Part shown: positions 1 to 6,898 of the stretch, in pieces | Layout of the letters: each line of letters opens with the position of its first letter | Position numbering within the stretch: position 1 is the first letter of the stretch | Source: an uncultured Bacteroidota bacterium | GTDB lineage: Bacteria; Bacteroidota; Bacteroidia; Bacteroidales; P3 | Direction: 5' to 3' | NCBI GenBank assembly: GCA_900545215.1 | Contig: UQXW01000039.1 | Location: forward strand, 1 to 19,974 | Length of the DNA stretch: 19,974 nucleotides | The notes under the pieces: model-generated | The model's database searches: none | What the model was told of the DNA's origin: nothing | Seen by the model: only the letters and a program-made list of their open reading frames with translations | Program-made: the position numbers and the translations under genes

Positions 1-36
1 AAATCGTTAATTTAGAGTAATTGTAAAGAAGGTGAA

Positions 37-234
37 ATGATAAAGAATGTAAAGAGAGTTTTCGAGCGGGAAAAAGCCCCTTTCAGGGAATCCGTGGCTG
101 CGTTTGCGAACACGGACAGAGAGGATATTCTTTACATTTTCACATATCCGATTGGAAAACAAACGATGTACGATTGTGCTTTGTCCAAGATGAGATACGA
201 CAATAGAGATTTTGATTGGGCTTATGATGCCTGA
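37..234 (+). CDS. Possible small protein, 65 aa, unknown
   Basis: I do not recognise this ORF. It encodes 65 residues that are charged and mixed in composition, with no signal peptide, membrane segment or known motif. The ATG at 37 is preceded by GAAGGTGAA, in which AAGG could act as a weak Shine-Dalgarno-like site; the leader is otherwise A/T-rich. Codon choice resembles the neighbouring genes, which is the only argument that it is real. No TAnnTTTG promoter is visible in the 36 bases upstream, so it may depend on something left of the window. Overlapping ORFs in other frames (212-412 plus, 7-279 minus) look less protein-like. It could equally be chance. Confidence 0.3.
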   Translation: MIKNVKRVFEREKAPFRESVAAFANTDREDILYIFTYPIGKQTMYDCALSKMRYDNRDFDWAYDA

Positions 235-500
235 TGAATCTTTACTGCTTTCGCCTCTTTCAAAAGCATGTCCATACACACTTTTTCGGAGTACTACCCT
301 TTTACACTTGAGTCGGAACTCTTTTGGATCATGGAGCTTACTCTTTCAAATTCAAAATGAAATCTCTGCGACGATAAACCCTTGGTACGGTCTGTGGTTT
401 CGGCATTTGTGATTGCATTCATCAATGAATTAAAAGTATCGATGCTTTGTTGAAAGTGAAATTCTTCTTACCTTTGCACTAAATATAACAAATTAAAGAG
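235..500. other. Intergenic stretch without a supported gene
   Basis: Apart from the promoter near its right end, I see no gene, RNA or repeat here. A 66-codon ORF (212-412) crosses it but has no recognisable features and no plausible ribosome-binding context. Confidence 0.5.
446..476 (+). promoter_or_regulatory. Bacteroidota-type promoter for the LRR surface protein
   Basis: TTTG at 446-449 is followed after 19 bases by TACCTTTG at 469-476, matching the Bacteroidota consensus TTTG-N19-21-TAnnTTTG. Transcription should begin near 481, giving an A-rich leader of about 20 bases before the ATG at 501. Confidence 0.75.
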
Positions 501-3500
501 ATGAATGTAAGAAAACTATTATTGGTTTGCTGCTGCATATTGTCCGCAAATATAGCTGCAGCAGGGATTGCTTTCACTAATAACGGCTTGAAATATGAGG
601 TAATTGACAGCAACTCCGTAAAAGTTATTCAACAAAACAGTTCCGATATTTCCGGTTCTGTCGTCATACCTTCAACGATAACACACTTAGACGACACATA
701 TCATGTTGTTTCCATCGAAGGTATGGCATTTTACGAGTGCAGGAACTTAACCTCGGTTACTATCCCGAACAGCGTTACTTCCATCGGAGGTAAGGCATTT
801 TACGCTTGTAGCGGCTTGACTTCGGTTACCATTGGCAACAGCGTTACTTCCATCGGATATATGGCGTTCAATAGTTGCCGCAGTTTGACTTCGGTTACGA
901 TTCCGAGCAGTGTCGTTTACATCAGCAGTGGAGCGTTTAACTATTGTTCTAATCTAAGCTTGATAAATGTAGCTTCCGGAAACACGCATTATTCATCGAT
1001 AGACGGTGTGTTGTACAATTATGTTCAAGACACTTTGATACAATGCCCGTGTGCAAAAACCTCGATAACCATTCCCAACAGCGTTACTTCCATCGGAGAT
1101 TATGCGTTTTGCGGTTGCACCGGTTTGACTTCGATAACCATTCCGACAAGCGTTACTTCCATCGGAGATTATGCGTTTTACAATTGTACCGACTTGACAT
1201 CGATTGACATTCCGAACAGCATTACCTCCATCGTAAACAGGATGTTTTACGGTTGCACCGGTTTGACTTCGATAACCATTCCGAACAACATTACTTCCAT
1301 CGGAGGTGGTGCATTTTCCGGTTGCACCGGTTTGACTTCGATAACCATTCCGAACAGCGTTACTTCCATCGGAGGTAGTGCATTTTACGGTTGCACCGGT
1401 TTGACCTCGATTACTCTTCCGGATAGCATTGGTGGTGCTATTGGTTCGCAAACATTTATGAATTGCACCGGTTTGACTTCGATTACTCTTCCAAAAGGCG
1501 TTACTTCCATAGGAGAGTGGGCATTTTGCGGTTGCAGCAGTTTGACATTCGTTCCAATTCCGACCGGCGTTACTTCTATAGGAAATCAGGCATTTGCCGG
1601 TTGCAGCGGTTTGACCTCCGTTACAATTCCGACTTCCGTTACTTTTATCGGAGTTCAGGCATTTGCCGGTTGTTCCGCTTTGGAATCCGTCAAGTGCCTT
1701 GCAACAACACCTCCTACGCTTCGCCTCATGGGATTTTCCGGTAGTGAGACCTGTACTTTGACAGTGCCGTGTGGAAGACTTGAAACTTATGCAGGAACTA
1801 GACCTTGGAGCGGATATTTTTCCGGTCGAATTACGGAAGAGTTGACTTTTGAACTTAATGCTTCGTCAAACGACACTGCATTCGGCGAGGTTGCCGTAAG
1901 TACCGGCGCAAGTTGTCCAGAGAAAATATTAACAGCAACTCCTGCATCTTGTTATCATTTTACTGCGTGGAACGATGGCAATACCGACAATCCTCGCACC
2001 ATTACGGTAACGCAGGATACAATGTTCACTGCGAACTTTACAAAAACCATCTGCACGGGAGCAATTCAAGCAACGATATGCAGCAACGAGACCTACGACT
2101 TCAACGGCAGAATATTGTCAACCTCGGGAGCATATACCGATACTCTGCAAACCATAAACGGCTGCGATAGCATAGTAACGTTGAACCTGACTGTTAACCC
2201 TGTTGCAAACACGAACTTGTCAACTGCTATTTGTGAGGGAGCGACTTATACCGAGAACGGCTTCAACGCAAGCGAAGCAGGAACATATACACAAAACTTG
2301 CAAACCATCAACGGTTGCGACAGCATTGTAACGCTGAACTTGACAGTCAACCCTGTGGAAAGCACTAATCTTACGGCAGCAATTTGCGAGGGAACTACTT
2401 ACACCGAAAACGGCTTCAACGCAAGCGAAGCGGGAACATATACGCAAAACTTACAAACGGTTAATGGTTGCGACAGCATAATAACATTGAACTTGACCGT
2501 AAATCCTGTTGAGAACACGAACCTTACGGCAGCGATTTGCGAGGGAACGACTTATACGGAGAACGGTTTCAACGTCAGCGAGGCTGGAACATATACGCAA
2601 AACTTGCAAACCATCGACGGTTGCGACAGTATTGTAACATTGACTTTGTCCGTCAACCCTGTGGAAAGTACGACTTTGTCGGCAGCGATTTGCGAGGGTT
2701 CGACTTATACCGAGAACGGTTTCAACGTCAGCGAGGCTGGAACATATACGCAAAACTTGCAAACGGTTAACGGTTGCGACAGTATTGTAACATTGACTTT
2801 GTCCGTCAACCCTGTGGAAAGTACGACTTTGTCGGCAGCGATTTGCGAGGGAACTACTTATACCGAGAACGGTTTCAACGTAAGCGAAGCAGGAACTTAT
2901 ACGCAGAACTTGCAAACCATCAACGGTTGCGACAGCATCGTAACATTGACTTTGACAGTAAACCCTGTGGAAAGTACGACTTTGTCGGCAGCGATTTGCG
3001 AGGGAACGACTTACACGGAGAACGGCTTCAACGTCAGCGAGGCAGGTACTTATACGCAGAACTTGCAAACAGTCAATGGTTGCGACAGTATCGTTACACT
3101 GAACTTGACCATCAACCCTACGTACAACATCACGATAGATGCAAGCATAAACGAGGGCGAGACGTATGAGGAGAACGGTTTCAGCGAAAGCGAAGCGGGA
3201 ACATACGTTCATACACTTCAAAGCGAGTTCGGTTGCGACAGCGTGATAACGCTCAACCTGACGGTGAACTCGTCATTGAACGATGTCGTTGCGAACGCAG
3301 TCGAAGTTTCGTTGTATCCTAATCCTGCGAATGCTTATACAATGTTGAAAGTCGAGGGCTTGAAAGAACAAACGCCTGTGTATTTGTTCGATATTCAAGG
3401 ACGCAAACTCAAAGAATATATCATGAACATTGGTCAGGAGACTTTACGAATAGACCTCGGCGGTTTGCCGAAGGGCGTTTATACCATCATGATAGGCAGC

Positions 3501-3527
3501 ACGACGAAGAAGTTGATAGTCGAGTAA
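501..3527 (+). CDS. BspA-type leucine-rich repeat protein with T9SS sorting domain
   Basis: Predicted secreted or surface-anchored protein of 1008 residues. A signal peptide covers about residues 1-22 (ending AAA before GIAF). About 13 LRR_5/BspA-type repeats of 23 residues with the core SVTSIGxxAFxxCxGLTSI fill roughly residues 72-410. Next comes a domain resembling the divergent InlB B-repeat (about 450-515, with the typical HFTAWNDG motif), then eight repeats of about 51 residues (521-927), each with a cysteine in ICEG and another in GCDS. A type A T9SS domain (938-1008, starting LYPNPA and ending KKLIVE) closes the protein. BspA-like repeats are known in adhesins; adhesion here is inference. 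The start is set by the promoter and signal peptide. Downstream lies a terminator and a convergent gene, so it is probably monocistronic. No enzymatic domain is visible. Confidence 0.9.
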   Translation: MNVRKLLLVCCCILSANIAAAGIAFTNNGLKYEVIDSNSVKVIQQNSSDISGSVVIPSTITHLDDTYHVVSIEGMAFYECRNLTSVTIPNSVTSIGGKAFYACSGLTSVTIGNSVTSIGYMAFNSCRSLTSVTIPSSVVYISSGAFNYCSNLSLINVASGNTHYSSIDGVLYNYVQDTLIQCPCAKTSITIPNSVTSIGDYAFCGCTGLTSITIPTSVTSIGDYAFYNCTDLTSIDIPNSITSIVNRMFYGCTGLTSITIPNNITSIGGGAFSGCTGLTSITIPNSVTSIGGSAFYGCTGLTSITLPDSIGGAIGSQTFMNCTGLTSITLPKGVTSIGEWAFCGCSSLTFVPIPTGVTSIGNQAFAGCSGLTSVTIPTSVTFIGVQAFAGCSALESVKCLATTPPTLRLMGFSGSETCTLTVPCGRLETYAGTRPWSGYFSGRITEELTFELNASSNDTAFGEVAVSTGASCPEKILTATPASCYHFTAWNDGNTDNPRTITVTQDTMFTANFTKTICTGAIQATICSNETYDFNGRILSTSGAYTDTLQTINGCDSIVTLNLTVNPVANTNLSTAICEGATYTENGFNASEAGTYTQNLQTINGCDSIVTLNLTVNPVESTNLTAAICEGTTYTENGFNASEAGTYTQNLQTVNGCDSIITLNLTVNPVENTNLTAAICEGTTYTENGFNVSEAGTYTQNLQTIDGCDSIVTLTLSVNPVESTTLSAAICEGSTYTENGFNVSEAGTYTQNLQTVNGCDSIVTLTLSVNPVESTTLSAAICEGTTYTENGFNVSEAGTYTQNLQTINGCDSIVTLTLTVNPVESTTLSAAICEGTTYTENGFNVSEAGTYTQNLQTVNGCDSIVTLNLTINPTYNITIDASINEGETYEENGFSESEAGTYVHTLQSEFGCDSVITLNLTVNSSLNDVVANAVEVSLYPNPANAYTMLKVEGLKEQTPVYLFDIQGRKLKEYIMNIGQETLRIDLGGLPKGVYTIMIGSTTKKLIVE
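715..1690 (+). repeat. 69-bp leucine-rich repeat coding array
   Basis: About 13 in-frame units of 69 bp (23 codons). The 17-base core GCGTTACTTCCATCGGA recurs exactly in several units (near 773, 842, 1081, 1153 and 1355) and with changes elsewhere. The spacing is interrupted between units 4 and 5 by the DGVLYN segment usual in BspA-type proteins. Confidence 0.85.
2061..3280 (+). repeat. 153-bp tandem repeat array, eight units
   Basis: Eight in-frame units; the six central ones (2214-3131) are exactly 153 bp (51 codons) each, the first and last are diverged. A stretch beginning GTGGAAAGTACGACTTTGTC occurs at 2661, 2814 and 2967, exactly one period apart. Each unit encodes one ICEG cysteine and one GCDS cysteine, except that the last has lost the first of them (INEG). 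Confidence 0.9.
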
Positions 3528-3575
3528 GGAAGCATCTGATGTAAAGCGACAGATTGAGAAGTGAAAGTAAGGTGA

Positions 3576-3610
3576 AACTCGGCGAGCGATGGCAAGCCGG
3601 GTTTTTCTTT
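3576..3610 (+). terminator. Intrinsic terminator of the LRR gene
   Basis: AACTCGGC (3576-3583) pairs with GCCGGGTT (3596-3603) through 8 bp including one G-T, with a 12-base loop, and runs into TTTTTCTTT. It lies between convergent genes and serves the plus strand; the minus side lacks a T-run. Confidence 0.7.
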
Positions 3611-3625
3611 AAACCACAGACCGCA

Positions 3626-4741
3626 TCAAAGGTTCTTGGTTATTTTCTTTATGAATTTCCATTTGCTGAGAAACTCTTTGGCGACAATTCTGAGGAGCGT
3701 ATAGACCGGTATGGCGAGTATCATGCCGACCACTCCGCCGACTTCGCCTGCCATGAGTATGACAAGAAATATTTCCAAGGGGTGGGCTTTGACGCTTTTG
3801 GAGTATATGAGCGGTTGAAGGACGAAATCGTCTATCAATTTGACGATTCCGAAGACAGATACGAATTTGATGATTATGGGAACGATGTCCAATGATGCGT
3901 CCATGCTGAGGTAGCTCGTCAGGCAGACTATCAACCCTATTACTCCGCCTATCAGCACGCCTATGTATGGCAATATGACCATCACTCCGCAGATACAGGC
4001 GGTGAGTACGATGTTCGGCAGTCCTGCAATATAAAATCCTATGCTCAAAAGGAGTATCATGCAGATTATTTCGCAGAATATGCCGATGAAATAGCGGCTT
4101 ATGAGTTCCCGTGAGGAAGTCAGTATCTTGTGAACTTCGTCAAGATATAAGTCGGGCGTAACAGCGTCTATGAATTCGGCTACGAGTTTGTTGTCTTTCA
4201 GAAAGAAGAAGGTGATGAACAGCACGATGAACGTACCCATGAGGAAGTTGCCGGCAAAGCCTATGAGATTGTTCGCCATGTTCGGCAGATTGAAGGTGTT
4301 GAAAGTGTCGTATATTTGGGAGGAAACCAATGTCTGCAAATCGGTATCGGGAGAAATCATACGGTATTTGTAAAGAAAGGCTTCCGCTCGCTTTATGGGT
4401 TCGGCATAATAGTCGGCTATCTGATAAACATCGATATTGGCGAATGTCATCGCCTGCGAGATGATGAGAGGAACGAGGAAGTAGAAGAGCGATACGAAAA
4501 TGCCGAAAAGCAGTATAAGGGTTATGCTTGCCGATAGTGTTCTGCCTATGCCGAACGTGCGTATTCGTATCTTTGATAGGAAGTTCTGTATCGGAGCTCC
4601 CATGAATGCGACCACCAAGGCTATGAAAACGCAAATCACTATGAAACGAAAGTACCAAATAAGGAAGAAGATACCTCCTGCGATAAGCAGGGATACTATC
4701 CATTTCGCTATTTGCGGAAATTGAAACTTATCGTTGTTCAC
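3626..4741 (-). CDS. AI-2E family transporter (PF01594-type permease)
   Basis: Integral inner-membrane protein of 371 residues, the normal length for the AI-2E/PerM/UPF0118 family. It has an N-terminal hydrophobic pair (about 14-50), another segment near 70-95, a polar stretch, and a run of strongly hydrophobic segments from about 155 to 355. The glycine-rich hydrophobic region around PYIGVLIGGVIG and the C-terminal HPLEIFLVIL are typical of the family. Members are described as autoinducer-2 exporters or as Na+/H+ antiporters; the substrate cannot be read from sequence. Translation starts at a GTG three bases after the queD stop (TGACAAGTG), and no nearby ATG fits, so it is probably translationally coupled to queD and shares its promoter. 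Confidence 0.88.
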   Translation of the reverse strand: MNNDKFQFPQIAKWIVSLLIAGGIFFLIWYFRFIVICVFIALVVAFMGAPIQNFLSKIRIRTFGIGRTLSASITLILLFGIFVSLFYFLVPLIISQAMTFANIDVYQIADYYAEPIKRAEAFLYKYRMISPDTDLQTLVSSQIYDTFNTFNLPNMANNLIGFAGNFLMGTFIVLFITFFFLKDNKLVAEFIDAVTPDLYLDEVHKILTSSRELISRYFIGIFCEIICMILLLSIGFYIAGLPNIVLTACICGVMVILPYIGVLIGGVIGLIVCLTSYLSMDASLDIVPIIIKFVSVFGIVKLIDDFVLQPLIYSKSVKAHPLEIFLVILMAGEVGGVVGMILAIPVYTLLRIVAKEFLSKWKFIKKITKNL

Positions 4742-4744
4742 TTG

Positions 4745-5197
4745 TCAGGGCTTTTTTATCGGATTGTCTTCTCTGTACCATTCGGCGTAAGAGGTTGCCG
4801 TTTCATGCAATCGCAGTCTGTGCAATTCGACACCCTCTGGCAGTTCGGCTGCGATGGTTTCGGCGAAGTCGGAAAGAAGATTTTCGCATGTAGGTTGATA
4901 TTCCGATACTACGAGTTTGGTGTTCATTTTGTTCGCATAGTCGAGAAAACGGCTGTCCTTGTTCAAGACCAAAGCATGATCGTAAACATCTATGATTTTA
5001 CTTTGAACAATGCGTTTCAAATCGCCGAAGTCCATGACCATTCCGTACTTCGGACTGTTTCTGTCCCCTATGGGTTCGCCCTTTATTGTAACGAAAAGTT
5101 TGTATGAGTGTCCGTGTATATTGCTGCACAGGCCATCGTAATTATTCAAGGCATGCGACATCTCGAAACCGAATTCCTTTGTCAGTCTTATTTTCAT
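4745..5197 (-). CDS. queD: 6-carboxy-5,6,7,8-tetrahydropterin synthase
   Basis: QueD converts 7,8-dihydroneopterin triphosphate to 6-carboxytetrahydropterin in queuosine/7-deazaguanine synthesis; the sequence belongs to the PTPS/QueD fold. The 150-residue protein keeps zinc histidines H15, H28 and H30 (SHAL and IHGHSY), the catalytic cysteine C24 just before IHGH, the YDH pair at 72-74, the PTCENL motif near 102, and E132 in the C-terminal LHETATS motif. An upstream in-frame start would add 25 residues, but it precedes the promoter, and family members start like MKIRLTKEF, so ATG 5197 is preferred. It leads a two-gene unit with the AI-2E permease. No queC or queE is in the window. A eukaryotic-type pyruvoyl role is possible but less likely in this phylum. 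Confidence 0.88.
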   Translation of the reverse strand: MKIRLTKEFGFEMSHALNNYDGLCSNIHGHSYKLFVTIKGEPIGDRNSPKYGMVMDFGDLKRIVQSKIIDVYDHALVLNKDSRFLDYANKMNTKLVVSEYQPTCENLLSDFAETIAAELPEGVELHRLRLHETATSYAEWYREDNPIKKP

Positions 5198-5202
5198 GAG
5201 TG

Positions 5203-5231
5203 CAAAGATAATGAATAATCGCTTATGCAAA
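5203..5231 (-). promoter_or_regulatory. queD promoter placed right at the start codon
   Basis: On the minus strand TATCTTTG occupies 5210-5203, only five bases before the ATG at 5197. A possible TTTG -33 element is at 5231-5228, 17 bases upstream, slightly shorter than usual. Initiation should fall at or next to the ATG. Confidence 0.6.
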
Positions 5232-5293
5232 TCCGTAAAAGCAGGTATTTCAAAAAAATATAGACGGGTCATGATGCGAATATCTGTTTTTTG

Positions 5294-5301
5294 TATCTTT
5301 G
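5294..5301 (+). promoter_or_regulatory. rbfA promoter -7 element placed right at the start codon
   Basis: TATCTTTG at 5294-5301 matches TAnnTTTG and ends six bases before the ATG at 5308. No clear TTTG -33 box is seen about 20 bases upstream. It is followed by CA, giving the same decamer TATCTTTGCA as the divergent queD promoter. Confidence 0.55.
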
Positions 5302-5307
5302 CAAAAT

Positions 5308-5652
5308 ATGGATAGTAGCAGATTACAGAAAGTTGCCCGTTTGATACAAAAGGATATGGGCTCCATTTTCAGAGAGGAAGCGAAGAATTTGTTTTGCGGA
5401 GCGATGATTACTCCGACGAGAGTAAGAGTATCGGCGGATTTGTCGATAGCGAAAGTCTATGTAAGCATTTTCGCAATAGGCGGAGTGAAGTCGGAAGAAG
5501 TATTCGCTTTGATCGAGAAGAATAAGACATTGCTCAGAATGAAGTTGGCGGCATTGGAAAGACATCAGTTGAGAATTATTCCGGATTTGAGTTTCTTTGT
5601 GGACGATAGTTTGGATTACAGCGAGAATATAGAGCGTTTGCTCAGGGAGTAA
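5308..5652 (+). CDS. rbfA: Ribosome-binding factor A
   Basis: RbfA is a small KH-fold protein that binds the 30S subunit and helps mature the 5' end of 16S rRNA. The 114-residue product has the N-terminal RLQKVARLIQKD helix typical of the family, the ITPTRVRVSADLSIAKVYVSIF strand region (positions about 33-54), and the C-terminal pattern LRIIPDLSFFVDDSLDYSENIERLL. Length is normal. A TTG three codons upstream overlaps the promoter's -7 element, and relatives begin at the equivalent of MDSSRLQKV, so ATG 5308 is used. It is the first gene of a probable seven-gene operon to punA and diverges from queD with 110 bp between them. Confidence 0.9.
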   Translation: MDSSRLQKVARLIQKDMGSIFREEAKNLFCGAMITPTRVRVSADLSIAKVYVSIFAIGGVKSEEVFALIEKNKTLLRMKLAALERHQLRIIPDLSFFVDDSLDYSENIERLLRE

Positions 5653-5664
5653 ATCGGCGAGCTG

Positions 5665-6888
5665 ATGAAATTTTCTTTCTTTGTGGCGTGGCGATACTTC
5701 TTTTCAAAGAAAGATGTGGGGATTGTTCATATCATTTCCTTGATTTCGCTCATCGGAATTTCGGTTTCGTCCATGGCTTTGCTTGTGGTGCTGAGCGTAT
5801 TCAACGGTTTCACAGGCGTTGCGGACAAGATGCTTTCGTTCTCTTACCCTGATATAAGCATTGAAAGCAGAAAAGGAAAAACATTTTCGACGAATGAAAC
5901 GGATTTGAGCAGGCTTCGTGCAATCGAAGGAGTGAAGCATTGCGAAAAAGTGGTAAAAGAATCCGTTCTCATGAACTGCGGTGAAAGGCAGACGATAGTG
6001 GAGTTGTGGGGAGTGGAGAAAAATTACCCTCGTTCGAGTGGAATGGATACCGCAATGCAGATAGGAGATTTCGACTTGGGTACGGCGGAAGAGCCGAAAG
6101 CTGTTCTCGGTTATGCTCTCACCATTGAAACAGGATTGGGTAGGGGAGCGGAGAAGATGAGACCCTTTTTGAAATTTTGCAGTCCTAAAAGCAATATGGG
6201 TTCGTCCTTTATTCCGGAGGAAAATCTTAATATGCAGGTGGCGGAATACGCCGGCAGTTTCATGACAGATGGAGATATGGACAGAAAGGCGGTTTTCGTA
6301 CCTTTGAAATTCGCACAGGATTTGCTGGAATACGGAAATGATGAGGTAACGAGCCTGAATATAACCACCGATGGCAGAAAGAAAACCGATAAAGTGAAGA
6401 AAGAAATCGAGAAATCGGTAAACCGAGACCTTGTGGTGAAGAACCGCTTCGAGCAAGACCCCTTATACTATAAGGTGGTCAAGGCAGAGAGGCTTGCAGT
6501 CTATCTTATACTCGGTTTCATCGTCTTCATAGCGAGTTTCAATGTCATGGGGTCGGTTTCATTGTTCGCAATGGTGAAGCGGAACGATATAAGAATACTC
6601 TCTTCCATGGGGACAAGCACGGAAAACATCAGAAAAATTTTTTTTATAGTAGGCATGGTGCTGAGTGCCTGCGGTTGCATTGCCGGATTGTCGATAGGAA
6701 GTTTGTTTTGCTTCATTCAACAGCAATTCGGATTGATAAAAATAGGCACGACGGGCTTCGTGGTGGATAGTTTTCCCGTCGAATTGAGAGCATTCGATAT
6801 AATGAGCGTCTTTTTGCTCGTTATGGCGATAGCAAGCCTTTGTGTCGGCGTGATGGTCAGAAGAATAAAGATAGTAACAGATAAGTAG
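5665..6888 (+). CDS. LolC/LolE-type ABC transporter permease
   Basis: Inner-membrane permease of 407 residues with the FtsX/MacB layout: one N-terminal membrane segment (about 20-48, in the family motif ISLIGISVSSMALLVVLSVFNGF), a large periplasmic domain (about 50-265), and three C-terminal membrane segments (about 273-300, 323-350 and 378-400). The N-terminal FFVAWRYFFSKK and segment order match LolC/LolE, which with LolD release lipoproteins from the inner membrane to LolA. The ATPase is not in the window, so the pairing is inferred. It begins 12 bases after rbfA and ends 10 bases before cysS. Other FtsX-like exporters cannot be excluded. Confidence 0.82.
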   Translation: MKFSFFVAWRYFFSKKDVGIVHIISLISLIGISVSSMALLVVLSVFNGFTGVADKMLSFSYPDISIESRKGKTFSTNETDLSRLRAIEGVKHCEKVVKESVLMNCGERQTIVELWGVEKNYPRSSGMDTAMQIGDFDLGTAEEPKAVLGYALTIETGLGRGAEKMRPFLKFCSPKSNMGSSFIPEENLNMQVAEYAGSFMTDGDMDRKAVFVPLKFAQDLLEYGNDEVTSLNITTDGRKKTDKVKKEIEKSVNRDLVVKNRFEQDPLYYKVVKAERLAVYLILGFIVFIASFNVMGSVSLFAMVKRNDIRILSSMGTSTENIRKIFFIVGMVLSACGCIAGLSIGSLFCFIQQQFGLIKIGTTGFVVDSFPVELRAFDIMSVFLLVMAIASLCVGVMVRRIKIVTDK

Positions 6889-6898
6889 AATAGTAATT

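Noticed and set aside
44..140. Inverted 9-mer AATGTAAAG and CTTTACATT within the first 140 bases
   Set aside because: Short, A/T-rich and far apart; likely chance.
2451..3221. 256-codon minus-strand ORF opposite the 153-bp repeats
   Set aside because: It is open only because the repeat unit happens to lack stops on the other strand; the product is a repeat shadow with no family features. The same applies to the minus ORFs at 993-1451 and 2220-2447.
2061..3280. Regularly spaced repeats as a CRISPR array
   Set aside because: The whole 153-bp unit is repeated in frame, with no unique spacers, and encodes a protein repeat.
388..3623. 13-bp inverted pair (CGGTCTGTGGTTT at 388-400, its complement at 3611-3623) flanking the LRR gene
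   Set aside because: It suggested mobile-element ends, but no transposase or target duplication is present, and a few 13-mer matches are expected by chance in 20 kb.
3554..3895. 113-codon plus-strand ORF overlapping the 3' end of the AI-2E gene
   Set aside because: It covers the terminator hairpin and is antisense to a well-supported membrane protein.
5299..5307. TTG start for rbfA giving a 117-residue product
   Set aside because: The TTG overlaps the -7 promoter element and relatives begin at the downstream ATG.
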